The translations under genes and the position numbers were made by a program. Of a stretch of DNA of 64,000 nt, positions 33,862-44,469 are shown in pieces. The DNA is from Epiperipatus broadwayi (taxonomy: Eukaryota; Onychophora; Udeonychophora; Euonychophora; Peripatidae): positions 1,178,001 to 1,242,000 of the forward strand of contig JAQFVV010006255.1 of the NCBI GenBank assembly GCA_028023455.1, read 5' to 3'. The notes under the pieces are model-generated. The model worked only from the letters and a program-made list of their open reading frames with translations, ran no database searches and was not told where the DNA came from. Positions within the stretch are counted from its first letter, which is position 1. Every line of letters begins with the position of its first letter.

Positions 33862-36245
33862 GAAATTTCGGTGCTCTTTTAGTACGCAATCTCTGCCATT
33901 TTGAATTTCAAAAACAACCCAAAACATCGTCTGACACATGTAAGTGATAAAAAAAGTACGCGAAAACGGAAAAAAAAAATTACAATTTGGGTCATGTGAC
34001 TTGGAAAAATCCCCCAAAACATCGGACAGTAAAAAAAAAGCCAAAACATGGAAAATTTAGAACTCTGGTCACATGACTATAATATCAATTAAAATCAACA
34101 CATAGATCTGAGATTACAAAAAATATTTTAAAAATATAAAAAGCTAACATGCATTAATGAACACAGGTTACAAAGGAAAACCATATATTTTTAACATATA
34201 ACAAGCTTCACTTATTATTGATATATAAAAAGCATAGATATTTAAAATATATAAAAAGCTAATGTGCATTATTAAATCATGCAGGTTACAATATTAACAC
34301 TTACATTTATAATTTGTAAGCCTCATTTTTGTAAACATATGAAAAGATCGATCAAAGATAGATATATAAAAGTCAAACTAAAACTTATTCATTTTATAAT
34401 TAATTGTGTTTTATCTTACCAGAACCCTGATATTGTATGTTCCCTTTGTTTGCAAAATTTCAGATTCTCTGCCTAGAAAAACATTTAAAATGTACAATCC
34501 ATTCGTAGGACACCCCCCCCCCGTGCAAGTAAATCAACAAGATATTTTTTTTTTAGATTATCATTGTCTAAAAAGTACATTTTCTCATTTTAAATTATAA
34601 ATCAAATAATTTATATACAGCTTAGTTTACAAAAATAATATTAATTTTAACTAATTTATTAAATATTATTTAGTTTTTGCAATTCATAAGTTATTACATG
34701 TTATAGATGAATTGCGTATTAGCTTTTACAAATATTAATACAGTTACTTCTTAATTCTATATATATTTAAAGTTACTGTATTACCGCACTTTATAAGTTT
34801 ATTTACATAAAATATTTTATTTGACTTACGGCATTAATTATTGGGTAAAAGTTATAAAATGATTTCTTATAGTTTACTTTCAATGATGGAGGGAAAGATT
34901 TTAGATCATTAAATTGTTTATGTTTTCCTCTGCTCTTAAAATCTCAAGGGAGATCACAGCAAAACTTCTTAGATTTTAAACTCAACAATAACAAGATTTA
35001 AAAGTTTCTCTTCTTACCCCCCCCCCTCATCATATCAAAGCATATTGTTTAAATTCATATATGTATCAAATTTAATAAAGGATGGCGAGCATTTATTGAT
35101 TAAGGTTTAAAATTATTCCATTTGTAATATTGCTCTCTCTCTATATATATAAAATCTAACCCAAGAATTAGAAAATAGATTAATAAAGTTTTAATAAATC
35201 AGATAATTTGTACACAGTTACTTCACTACTACCCAATAATTAATGCCATAAGTCAAATAAAATATTTTATGTAAATAAACTTATAAAGTGCAGTAATACT
35301 ATAACTTTAGATATATATAGAATTAAAAAGTAACTGTATTAATATTTGTAAAAGCTAATACGCAATTCATCTATAATTTGTAATAACTTATGAATTGCGA
35401 AAACTAAATAATATTTAATAAATTAGTTAAAATTAATATTATTTTTGTAAACTAGGCTGTATAATAAATTATTTAATTTATAATTTAAAATGAGAAAATG
35501 TACTTTTTAGCCAATGATAATCTAAAAAAAATACCTTGTAGATTTATTTGCACATGGGGGACTGTCCTACGAATGGATAAGGTATTTAATTGATATTAGA
35601 GTCACATGACCCGGGTTGTACATTTTGAATGTTTTTCTAGGCAGAGAATCTGAAATTTTGCAAACAAAAGGAACATACAATATCAGGGTTCTGGTAAGAT
35701 AAAATACAATTAATTATAAAATGAATAAGTTTTAGTTTGACTTTTATATATATACCTTCGATCGATCCTTTTATATGTTTACAAAAATGAGGCTTACAAG
35801 TTATAAATGTAAGTGTTAATATTGTAACCTGCATGATTTAATAATGCATGTTAGCTTTTTATATATTTTAAATATCTATGCTTTTTATATGTCAATAATA
35901 TGTGATGTTTTTTATATGTTAAAAATATATGTTTTTCCTTTGTAACCTGTGTTCATTAATGCATGTTAGCTTTTTATATTTTTAAAATATTTTTTGCAAT
36001 CTCAGATTTATGTGTTGATTTTAATTGATAGTCATGTGACCAGAGTTCTAAATTTTTCATGTTTTGGCTTTTTTTTTTACTGTGCGATGTTTTGGGAGAT
36101 TTTTTCAAGTCACGTGACCCAAGTTCTAAATTTTTTTCCGCTTTCACGTATTTCTTTTATCACTTAGACGTGTCAGACGATGTTTTTGGTTGTTTTTGAA
36201 ATTCAAAATGGCGGAGATCGCGTACTAAAAGAGCACCGAAATTTC
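33862..36245. mobile_element. Foldback (Mutator-like) element, copy 2, with 8-bp target duplication
   Basis: The element spans 33870-36237 and has the same GGTGCTC...GAGCACC ends as copy 1. It is flanked by GAAATTTC on both sides (33862-33869, 36238-36245). The left arm 33870 to about 34847 pairs with about 35230 to 36237. The loop of about 380 bp is in the opposite orientation to that of copy 1. The right arm carries about 40 extra bp near 35580 (GATATTAGAGTCACATGACC) that look copied from the arm's own outer part. There is no transposase. Its ends are better preserved than those of copy 1. Confidence 0.87.
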
Positions 36246-36249
36246 TAAC

Positions 36250-37500
36250 ACCTATGACAGTAAATTTTATGGAATTAATTTTATTATGCATTGTTTAAGT
36301 CCTAATAGTAATCCATGGCTTTCTGTAATTAGTTTAATCAGGATCTCTTGTTTTCATTTTTATCTGAGTTACAATCTTTATTTCCCAATAGTGTTTGCTT
36401 TTTTTTAATCTTTTTATTTTATTTTGATATTTATCTCATTGAATAATCATGGTTTATTGATTGGATTGAACAAATAGATTCATTTTCTGAAGTACCAATA
36501 ATTTTCTAACATTTAACTTATACGAATTTAAAACCCTTTTCTGTACTCAAAATATTGTCTTCTTTTAGTCATAATTATGTTTTGACTAAAATTGCAATCT
36601 TAGATCCCAATTTTGTGATGATTGCTATAAGTAGTAGTTTATTTCAAGTAAAAAAAAAATATTTATTAAAAAATCATTTACTTTTTCATACTTCTCAGAA
36701 GTGGAATTCTAAAATATTTTGTCTGTGTTTTAGTTGGTTAGTTAATCTAATGTTTATTGTTTTAACAAGTCAACTGAAGATAGATGATTTGCTAGTTTTG
36801 TTCTGTATCTCATTTTTGAAATAATATTTTTACCATAAAACAGTTAACTATTTGGTAATGTAAATTTCCAAAAATCTTTTGATGAATTAGATTTGAATAT
36901 AATTTTGAATGATATAGTATTGGAAAATTCATAGCTTTCAACCATAGTTATTATATGAAAATTTTCTAAAGCTATTTTCTCATTTTTTTCTACTTGTACA
37001 AAATTGCTTATATTTTTATTTATTTTTTAATGTAACTTTATTATTTTTATTCCAAAAATTTTTGGAAATTTTCATATAATTTATCATATGCTCATTATCT
37101 TTTGAACTAAGAGTAAATAAGTATTTCTCCATGATGGTTGCCTTTTGCATTTTTCCTTCATATTATGGTATGATATTTCTTTGATAACCTATTGCATTGA
37201 TCTGGTGTTCAGATCTCCTTTTAAATGATTTTGTTGAGTTTTTAATCCCAGCTCTCTATCACCATCATTTGCATATTTTCTGCTACTAAAAAAAATTCTC
37301 TGAAAGTAATCACTAGAATGTATTGGGTTTTTTTTTTATTTTTTACATCAATAGCAACCCGGCTTATAATTAATGAAGAATTTAACATGTGAATATTTGC
37401 AATCCATCTGTATATGAATTCATTATTAGACAATATATTAAAAATTAATAACATCAAACTTTCCAGCTTAAACAATATGCTCTAACATAGTATTAAACAC
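36250..37500. other. No gene seen
   Basis: AT-rich intronic DNA. Open frames at 36555-36824 and 37242-37475 have no recognisable content. Confidence 0.5.
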
Positions 37501-37510
37501 TCTATCCTCA

Positions 37511-38102
37511 GACTAATTTTTAGCCCTTTGCCTTTATTAAAGAATACTAGGTTTCAAAGTTGGAAGGAATGCAGACATGTACCCAGCAGATCATTTCTAA
37601 TTCAATTGTATCAGTCAATATAAAATTAAATCAGCCTAAATCTTTAAATATATATCAATCTGCTTTATATGGATCTGAATTCAGTTCAGTAACTATATAT
37701 TTTAGCACCTTCAGTTCTTCATTAACTATAGACACTTTATTTCTTTGACTAATCTAAGAAACAACAAATCATTATAAGACGAGGAGAGTTCTCCATTCTA
37801 GTGCTTTTTAATGTAAGTTTCAGTAATCAGAGATCATAGATATACATAATCATTATCCTTAGAATTTAAATCCACAGTCAGACTGGTGTCTGGGTTTTGC
37901 TTTTACCAATGAAATCTGGAATTACTAAAACATATAGTTTTGAACTGGATTCAGATCTATGTAAATGTTCAAGCAGGTTGATTTGGATTTAAAGTTTTAG
38001 ATTTACAGATAAAATGGAATTAAAAAGTTGACTTCTAGATTTATGTCTGCATTCCTTCCAACTTTGAATCTTGTTGATAAGAGAAAGATTTTGAAAGCAG
38101 TC
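37511..38102. mobile_element. Inverted repeat with decayed hammerhead motifs in both arms
   Basis: GTTTCAAAGTTGGAAGGAAT (from 37551), continuing GCAGACAT, is matched in inverse by ATGTCTGCATTCCTTCCAAC (from about 38043). Weaker pairing covers the rest of the arms. Just outside each arm is a ribozyme relic: 37511-37540 on the - strand (core TTAATAA) and 38074-38102 on the + strand (TTGATAA, GAAA, GTC). The interior shares ordered similarity with 51.48-51.60 kb. The true ends probably lie farther out but cannot be fixed. Confidence 0.55.
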
Positions 38103-38119
38103 TGATGATAAATATTGTA

Positions 38120-39045
38120 ATTACTAAAGATAAGGATTTTGTTTTTATCTGGTGTCATTGATATCTCAAATTTACACTGAATGACATTAGAGTGAAAAGT
38201 GCTGTTATTTTTTTATATTAATTATAGTGACATCCTGTGATTTGTTTCCATAATTAACATTCCTAGTCAGAATAATACAGTCCCTGCAATTAATAAACAA
38301 CTGAAGATAATAACTGCTCAAGCATATTAACTTGGATTCAAAGCCTTAGGCTGATTTCAATTGCAAATATTTGATTTTAAAATGTTTGTTGAATGTATGG
38401 CTGCAGGTTTTTCAACTTTTAAGATTTGGACCTTTTAACAAAGGCATGAGTCAAAAAACTGGCCAGAAGATACTAAAATCATGTTATTTTTGTATCATAA
38501 TAATTATTTTTTTAATTAGATAAAAATATTTTTACAATGCAGTATATATTATTTCACGATTGTAATTACATTTTTTACTATATCATCAACCTCTTTTAAA
38601 TTAAATGTAAATTAATATCTTTTATATGTCACTCTTCAGTTGTATCAGTAACCCCTCCCCCTCTCTCTGCTCTAAAAGATCAATAATACTAAATCTTATT
38701 GAGAAGTTTCAGGGAAGTGACACCATAACAATATTCAGACCCCCCCCCCATAACAATAGCATGAAAGAGAAATGGTAAAACAATTAATTATTTAAATTAT
38801 TTAGAAATTCAATAAAGCACATAATTATAATTGAAATAAATGTTAGTGTGATGTAAAAGAGAATTTCATATGGTGCAGTTGCTGCAGTAGATAAAGTTAT
38901 TTCCTGCCCATAAGTAGCTATCTGAAATAAGCAAAAATATCTGGGAACAAAAATGCCTCATTTTTCTATCAACTCTCCTGAAAGCTGTCAAAAATATTTA
39001 AATCATATAGGCTGATTTGTATCTTATAACTAATAGAAAAAATGG
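38120..39045. other. No gene seen
   Basis: AT-rich intronic DNA with a C-run at 38741-38749. Confidence 0.5.
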
Positions 39046-39047
39046 TA

Positions 39048-39172
39048 ATATACTACTTTTTTTTTTTTTAAGTGTCATAGCATTCGCCGGGACGCGAACC
39101 CACAATCCGGGCAACTGCAAGGCAGTCGCGCTGACCTCTCGACCACCAATGCAAGACATATACTACTTTTTT
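39048..39172 (-). mobile_element. tRNA-derived SINE with poly(A) and 15-bp target duplications
   Basis: The insert is 39063-39157 in - orientation. Flanks are identical 15-mers, ATATACTACTTTTTT (39048-39062 and 39158-39172). On the - strand it starts GCATTGGTGGTCGAGAGGTC (acceptor and A-box region), has GGGTTCGCGTCCC (B box) and GGCGAATGC, which pairs with the start as an acceptor stem. It then has a short TATGACACTT tail and an A-run. It is essentially a tRNA-like RNA copied into DNA. The anticodon is not clear. An 82-codon frame across it is spurious. Confidence 0.85.
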
Positions 39173-39369
39173 AAGAATGGAAAGAAAGCAATAAACTTAA
39201 CTCAACAGATTAATTATCCTGAAATCTTTAAAAAAAAATTACTTTATCATGAACTTTATTACTGATTGAGTATACACTTCCATTCACATCCTGCTATAGT
39301 TATATAATTTCTGACTATGTGATGATGCTTTATCATCTCTTCTTCTAATTGCTCTATGATGTTTTTTCT

Positions 39370-39800
39370 CTGGCAGATAGTTATCTGTAAAGCGAATGTG
39401 ATTAGCCTGATCGCTAATCTACATTTAGAATTTATCAACATAGCGCTGTATAAATACTTAATTATATATGTATATTTAATTTCAATCAAGAATGACGTAT
39501 AGTAAATTTTAAATAATTTCGCAAGCGTCATTCATCCAAGCATATTAAAATTATTTAAAGTGACTGTTTAATATTGTCACACTCTCATTTCCAAACTCTT
39601 AAGATTTGCCCATACTTAAACATTTGGGTCGAAAAGTTAGATGGATTCGTTCTAACTTTTCTAAAAGACTTTATCTTGTGTTTGAGAATGTTAGTATTAT
39701 TGGCGTATAGTTATCTGTAACGCGCATGTGCATTAGCCTGATCGCTAATCTACATTTACAATTTATCAACATAGCGCTGTATAAATAATTAATTATAGAT
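39370..39800. repeat. Two direct copies of a short MITE-like repeat
   Basis: The copies are 39380-39465 and 39708-39795. Both contain AGTTATCTGTAA, TTAGCCTGATCGCTAATCTA and ATAGCGCTGTATAAATA. In inverse they match the left part of the palindrome at 20855-20999. Confidence 0.75.
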
Positions 39801-40920
39801 TAAATCTATAATAATTGTAATATATATTTCATGATTTTTATCTAAGAAGATAATAAACCTCTGATTTGAATAAGCCTACATGGTGAAAAACAGGTTCATG
39901 AGTAATATGCTGTCAAATTCAAGGTGAGGATGATAAGTCAGTTAACCTAAGGTGGAATTTACAAACAGACTTCTCAAATTAAATTCAGACTTTCACATAT
40001 ACAACAAAATTTGAAATGTTTGAATTTAATTTGTCTTTAGTAATATCAAATAATTTACAAGTCTTGAAGATATAATGTTTTTGAATAATTAAATTTTCTG
40101 ATCAAATAAATGGATAATTATAACCAACCTCCAGGTTTAGCCAAATTATTAGTTTGTTTTGAGGATTTTAACTCTTATATGTAAATAAATTATATTTATA
40201 CAAGGTGTGATAAAAAAAAAAAGTATACAGTATTGATTAGCAACAAATTATAGGAATGTTATAATGTTGATGGAACTTCTTGATGAGTCCTGTTTTAATT
40301 ACTTTTCACCCACTCTGTATAAAGATAAACATCTTGTAACTTTCAATTTTTTCTTTTTATCATTATTATAAAAAGATCTTAGTATGATAATTCTAAGAAA
40401 ATTAGTTCACAAAGTGATGAGACATATTTCAAATTAATATAAAATAAAAAAATAAAGGATTAGATAGAGAGTAGTAGACAGTCCCTAATTATAAATAACT
40501 TAATAGATCCAGAGCAAACACAAAGCACTTATAATATCAGCACAGACATTCAATAAATTATCTTTTATTAGCTTCAGATAATTCTGTTATCAACTAATCA
40601 TATATTCATTCTAAGTCTGTTCCTCTCCTGAGTAGGATTTTACACGCACACACACTTATGAATATAAGATATAAATAATCCCAGTAAAATGTTTATGTTT
40701 CTGTATATAAATATATGTCTGGTACAAAAAGATATGGAGCCTACAACATATAATGCTTCCATCTTTTTGTTATCAAAGATGATTGATCATTTAAAAACAA
40801 TGAAAATGCATAAATAAAATTATCATAAGTATAATTTTATATTATAAATATAAAGTTATAAGTTGCATGTAATTTTATGTTTTTTAGTAGCTGAAAAATG
40901 TTAAAAGTTCTATTATTTTT
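39800..40920. other. No gene seen
   Basis: End of the large intron; AT-rich, with an A-run at 40211-40222 and a short CA run near 40647. The pyrimidine tract before the next exon begins near 40950. Confidence 0.5.
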
Positions 40921-40982
40921 TTATATATATAAATTATATATATATTACTTCTTCTCTCAGTATCAGCTTTTTTCTCCATTAG

Positions 40983-41160
40983 GGATAAAGAGGAGCAGAA
41001 TGTTATAAGTAACTTAAAACAAGCAGCCAAGATTCTGACTGACATGCAGCTGGACAGCGACAGTGATACAGAGACCCAGTCCACTCATACCGTAGTACCT
41101 GCTGAGATTCACAAGTATGAAACTGATGAGGAAAAAAAGAACCAAACGAGGTCTCGTTAA
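40983..41160 (+). CDS. Host gene, second visible exon, with alternative stop
   Basis: The acceptor is TTTTTTCTCCATTAG ending at 40982. The first G completes a Trp codon from the previous exon. The frame reads DKEEQNVISNLKQAAKILTD, then MQLDSDSDTETQSTHTVVPA and ending EEKKNQT. At 41150 there is a possible donor, AG|GTCTCG, which is weak apart from the GT. Its phase exactly fits the next exon. If unspliced, the frame ends after Arg-Ser-Arg at the TAA at 41158-41160. The first part looks like an amphipathic helix, followed by an acidic Ser/Thr stretch suited to phosphorylation (inference). Confidence 0.8.
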
Positions 41161-41406
41161 AACACTCTTTTATTTTTAACATTAAAGGAACACAAAATAT
41201 TGAATGAGACCCTTTTTACCTTAAATGCATTTCTGTTTTAATGTGAATTTTGTTTTGATGTCTTTACTCCTTCATAATTGTTGTGGTGTCGTGTAATTTA
41301 GTTAATCTAACCTTGTATTACACTTTAGTTAAATAATATTCTAATAGAGGGCGCTTAAATGCATTGTCCATAATTTCTATAATATATATGACAATAGTTT
41401 TTGTTC

Positions 41407-41420
41407 AATAAACAAATAAA
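41407..41420 (+). promoter_or_regulatory. Tandem poly(A) signals for a possible short isoform
   Basis: AATAAA occurs at 41407-41412 and again at 41415-41420, about 250 bp after the stop at 41160. They would serve a transcript that does not use the weak donor at 41151. T-rich sequence follows. Confidence 0.4.
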
Positions 41421-42363
41421 TGACGTTTTTATATAAGTTTTTTTTTTTTTTTATGATTCAAAATTGGAACTAACTAAATTAAATATTATTTTGAATAAGA
41501 TAAGGAATCAATTTTTAAAAAAATTAATAAACAAATTTTAAATATAAAATTTCATCATAATTTTATTTATTTTATAGGTCAATTCCGTGGTTCAGATCAG
41601 AGTAATAAGAAATGTGTGTGCGTGTGTTTGCGTTCTATCTGCAGGCTATGTGACATTTAAAAAATAGAATATTAAAACCAAATGATCATAATTGATCATC
41701 ATTAGCTGCATTCATTTATTGTTTGTTTTCCATGTAATACCTTATATTTTTAATTAATTTTAATTTAATGATATGGTCAGTTACTCAAGGTGCCGTGTGG
41801 CATTCAAACATAGTAATAGTAGATTGAACCCAACAGTTTCATTCAATTTACTAAACTAATAATTTTTTTTATTTGCATTTACTCAGTAATGAATTGAGCC
41901 AAAAACTTTTAGCACGGAGTCTATTTCTGATCAAACGGTCACCTCTCATTTTTAGAATATATTAGAAATAAAATAATTAATCACAAATAGTAATAATTGC
42001 ATAAATTAAGTTTTAAAATTAAATCTATTCTATTAATTCCATTCATGATTAATATCTAAAATATTTAGTTCATGTCTTCAAAGTGATAATTTTCATTATT
42101 TTTTTAAATAGTTATTTAAAACAATATTGATTTTCAAAATTCTTTATTGCATTTAATAGTAAGTTTTTATATTAAATTAACATGTACAATGATCATAGGC
42201 CAACATTCTAGCTAATTAAGAATTTTGACTGAATCTATATATGTTTACAGTAATATTTAAATGCCAGCATTGAATAATTTAATATTATTATATATGTATA
42301 TTTCAAAAATAATTAGATGTTAAAGTAATTCTTAGTATTTATATAATTTGTTTCTATTTACAG

Positions 42364-42718
42364 ACATTTAGATGTAGAGGCAAGTGAAGAATTATGGGAT
42401 TTGCTATGTCACAAAACTCCTTCTCCCTCACCTGGAATCATTAATGAAGCATTTGATTATTTAACAGATCACAAAAAACAAAGCAGTTCTGATCTTTCAA
42501 AAATCTCACTAGATGAGACTGAAGCTACCCCATCAGGGACAAAGTATGAATATATACCTAAACCTTATCCTATGGAATTACCACGGATTCATATTAGTTG
42601 TGAAATGCAACCACGGCATCCTCTGGAGCAGATGAGACAAGCTAATGTACAGGTGGAAGATATGGAAAAATATTACAATGAAAATCTTGAGGACTTTGAA
42701 AATATTGAATATGTATAG
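42364..42718 (+). CDS. Host gene, terminal exon
   Basis: The acceptor TTTCTATTTACAG ends at 42363. The first A completes an Arg codon begun in the previous exon. It codes for about 117 residues up to the TAG at 42716-42718. Landmarks are HLDVEASEELWDLLCHKTPS, INEAFDYL, EYIPKPYPMELPRIHISCEM and a final acidic segment ending ENIEYV. The dense Pro/aromatic segment around YIPKPYPMELP suggests a conserved peptide-binding or packing motif, but I recognise no named domain. The uninterrupted frame and matched phase make this a firm exon. Confidence 0.88.
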
Positions 42719-43680
42719 TATGAATATAGTATCAGGCTAAAACAAACAGTATCCTGAAATGTAGAATTGTTGATCTTTTTTTCCACTCTATTTACAAATG
42801 TTTTCAATTCTGGCTTAATATTTTTGCATCAAAAATCAAAATATTTCTTAACTTTAAAGTTTTGTATGCTAAAACAACTCCCAATTAAGACCAATATATT
42901 GAAATAATTTTCATATTTTTATCCAATTACAATTTTTCTTATATATACTTGTTTTTGTTTTTTATGCTTATGATGTTTTAATTTGCAAAGTTACAGAAAA
43001 TAAATTTACTAACAAGCGCAGTTTTTATTAGTAATTCTTAATCAGAAGGTAATCAGCCTTCAGTATGCCCTGTTTAATCATGTTGCTAGTTCTCCGATAT
43101 TGTAGTGAGTATGCAAGACACTCTCAAACTCAAATGTAATATAGAGACTTTTAAAAGTTAAGAATGGTCATCTTTGTATGTAAATGTAATGATTGCAAAG
43201 TTAGAAACATTAAATCTTCAAGCTCTCATTCTGAAATGTTTTAGATTGGTCTATATAATTGCATTTAGGTACAAAGATAAGATAGCCATTTTTATCTTTT
43301 AAAAGTCTCTATCTCTCATTTAAGTATGAAAATGTCCTGCATACTCACTATAACATCGGTGAATTAGTAATGTGATTAAACAGTGCATGTCAAAGGCTGA
43401 TTAAGAAAATAAATTTGTAATTAGGATATTATTTTTAAAAATTTCAGTTTTATATATATATACAGACAGTTTCATTTTATATACATCCCATCCACTTTTA
43501 TTTATATATCTGTATTAATTAATGGTATGTATATATATAGCTAAATACTTTCTCTAGAAAAACTGGTAATTAATATATGTATATTATTTCACAAAAACAA
43601 ATTTCAATATGAAACCTTCTAAAGACAATTGATCATTATCCAAAATATAAGTAATTTTGTTCTTTAATAATAAACATATG
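42719..43680 (+). promoter_or_regulatory. 3' UTR region with two candidate poly(A) signals
   Basis: AATAAA is at 42999-43004 and again at 43669-43674. The second would put a palindromic element (43035-43408) inside the 3' UTR. Which signal is used cannot be told from sequence. Confidence 0.4.
43035..43408. mobile_element. Palindromic MITE downstream of the host gene
   Basis: Arms of about 150 bp (from TTCTTAATCAG at left, with GAGACTTTTAAAAG inside) are inverted against the right arm ending CTGATTAAGAAA. Roughly four bases in five match. The centre is about 70 bp. There is no ORF. Confidence 0.75.
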
Positions 43681-44115
43681 TATCTTTTTGTAAAATGTGT
43701 GAGTTATTTCATTTGTAAGCTTTTCATTGATTTAAAGAAAAAATAATTTAAACATAACAATTGAAAATCACACTGGCAATATGAATAGTTATTTATACAC
43801 AGGTGAGCTATGTTTTAGATTCGGCCATGTGTACATTTACTTGTTATTAATATTATCATTACTTACACTGACATTTCAATCTTTGGTGGGATTCAATCAA
43901 AATACCAATGCAGTGCCAATTTTAACAAATAAATTTATACATGAACAAATCCAAAATATATAGCATCTTTTATCTGTTTAATTGTTCGTTTCAATATTTA
44001 TATATCTTTGGCAGAAGATTAAAGATTCTTGATATTAATCAGTGTAGGTTACTTTCATGTGATATATATATATGTGTGTAATGTGAGTGTATAATATCAA
44101 ATGATATAAATATAA
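43410..44115. other. No gene seen
   Basis: AT-rich, with TA-repeat stretches near 43451 and 43533. Confidence 0.5.
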
Positions 44116-44116
44116 T

Positions 44117-44468
44117 AAAATACACTAGTAAAATTCTACAAAATTAAAAATGCCTATATAAAATTTAAAAATAATTTATTTGCTATATCCAGCTTACGGT
44201 TTTTCCTCCGCTTGAGTAGCAATACAATGTTAATATTTAAATTTTGTTAAAATCACACAACAGTAATGTTTACACTTTTCATAAAATGTGAATACTAACA
44301 CAATTTATGGAAAGTTGGCCACTCACGTGTGAATGTTACCATTGTGTGATTTTAACGTGATTTAAATATTAATGTATTGCTACTCAAGATGGCAGAAGAA
44401 ATGGTAAGCTGGCTATAGCAAAGAAATTATGGCATTTTTAATTTTGTAGAGTTATTCTAGTGTATTTT
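44117..44468. mobile_element. Palindromic MITE, about 350 bp
   Basis: Ends are AAAATACACTAGTAAAATTC and the inverse, ending CTAGTGTATTTT. Arms of about 150 bp include CTATATCCAGCTTACG and GAGTAGCAATACA with their inverses. The ends are well preserved. A TA target site is possible, but the AT-rich flanks hide it. Confidence 0.8.
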
Positions 44469-44469
44469 T

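Larger units (their letters stand above)
16455..40982 (+). other. 24.5-kb intron of the host gene
   Basis: It begins GTAAGT and ends in a pyrimidine tract plus TTAG at 40979-40982. The flanking exons join through a TG|G Trp codon without changing frame. The intron contains at least eight large inverted repeats, several SINE copies and a candidate ribozyme, each listed separately. No other exon was recognised inside it, but a short one could be missed. Confidence 0.75.

Noticed and set aside
39070-39155. A functional tRNA gene
   Set aside because: The T-arm pairs poorly, no clear anticodon loop with U33 forms, and the poly(A) tail and duplications show a retroposed copy.
39017-39265. 82-codon frame with FAGTRTHNPGNCKAV
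   Set aside because: It is the antisense of the tRNA-like SINE at 39.1 kb.
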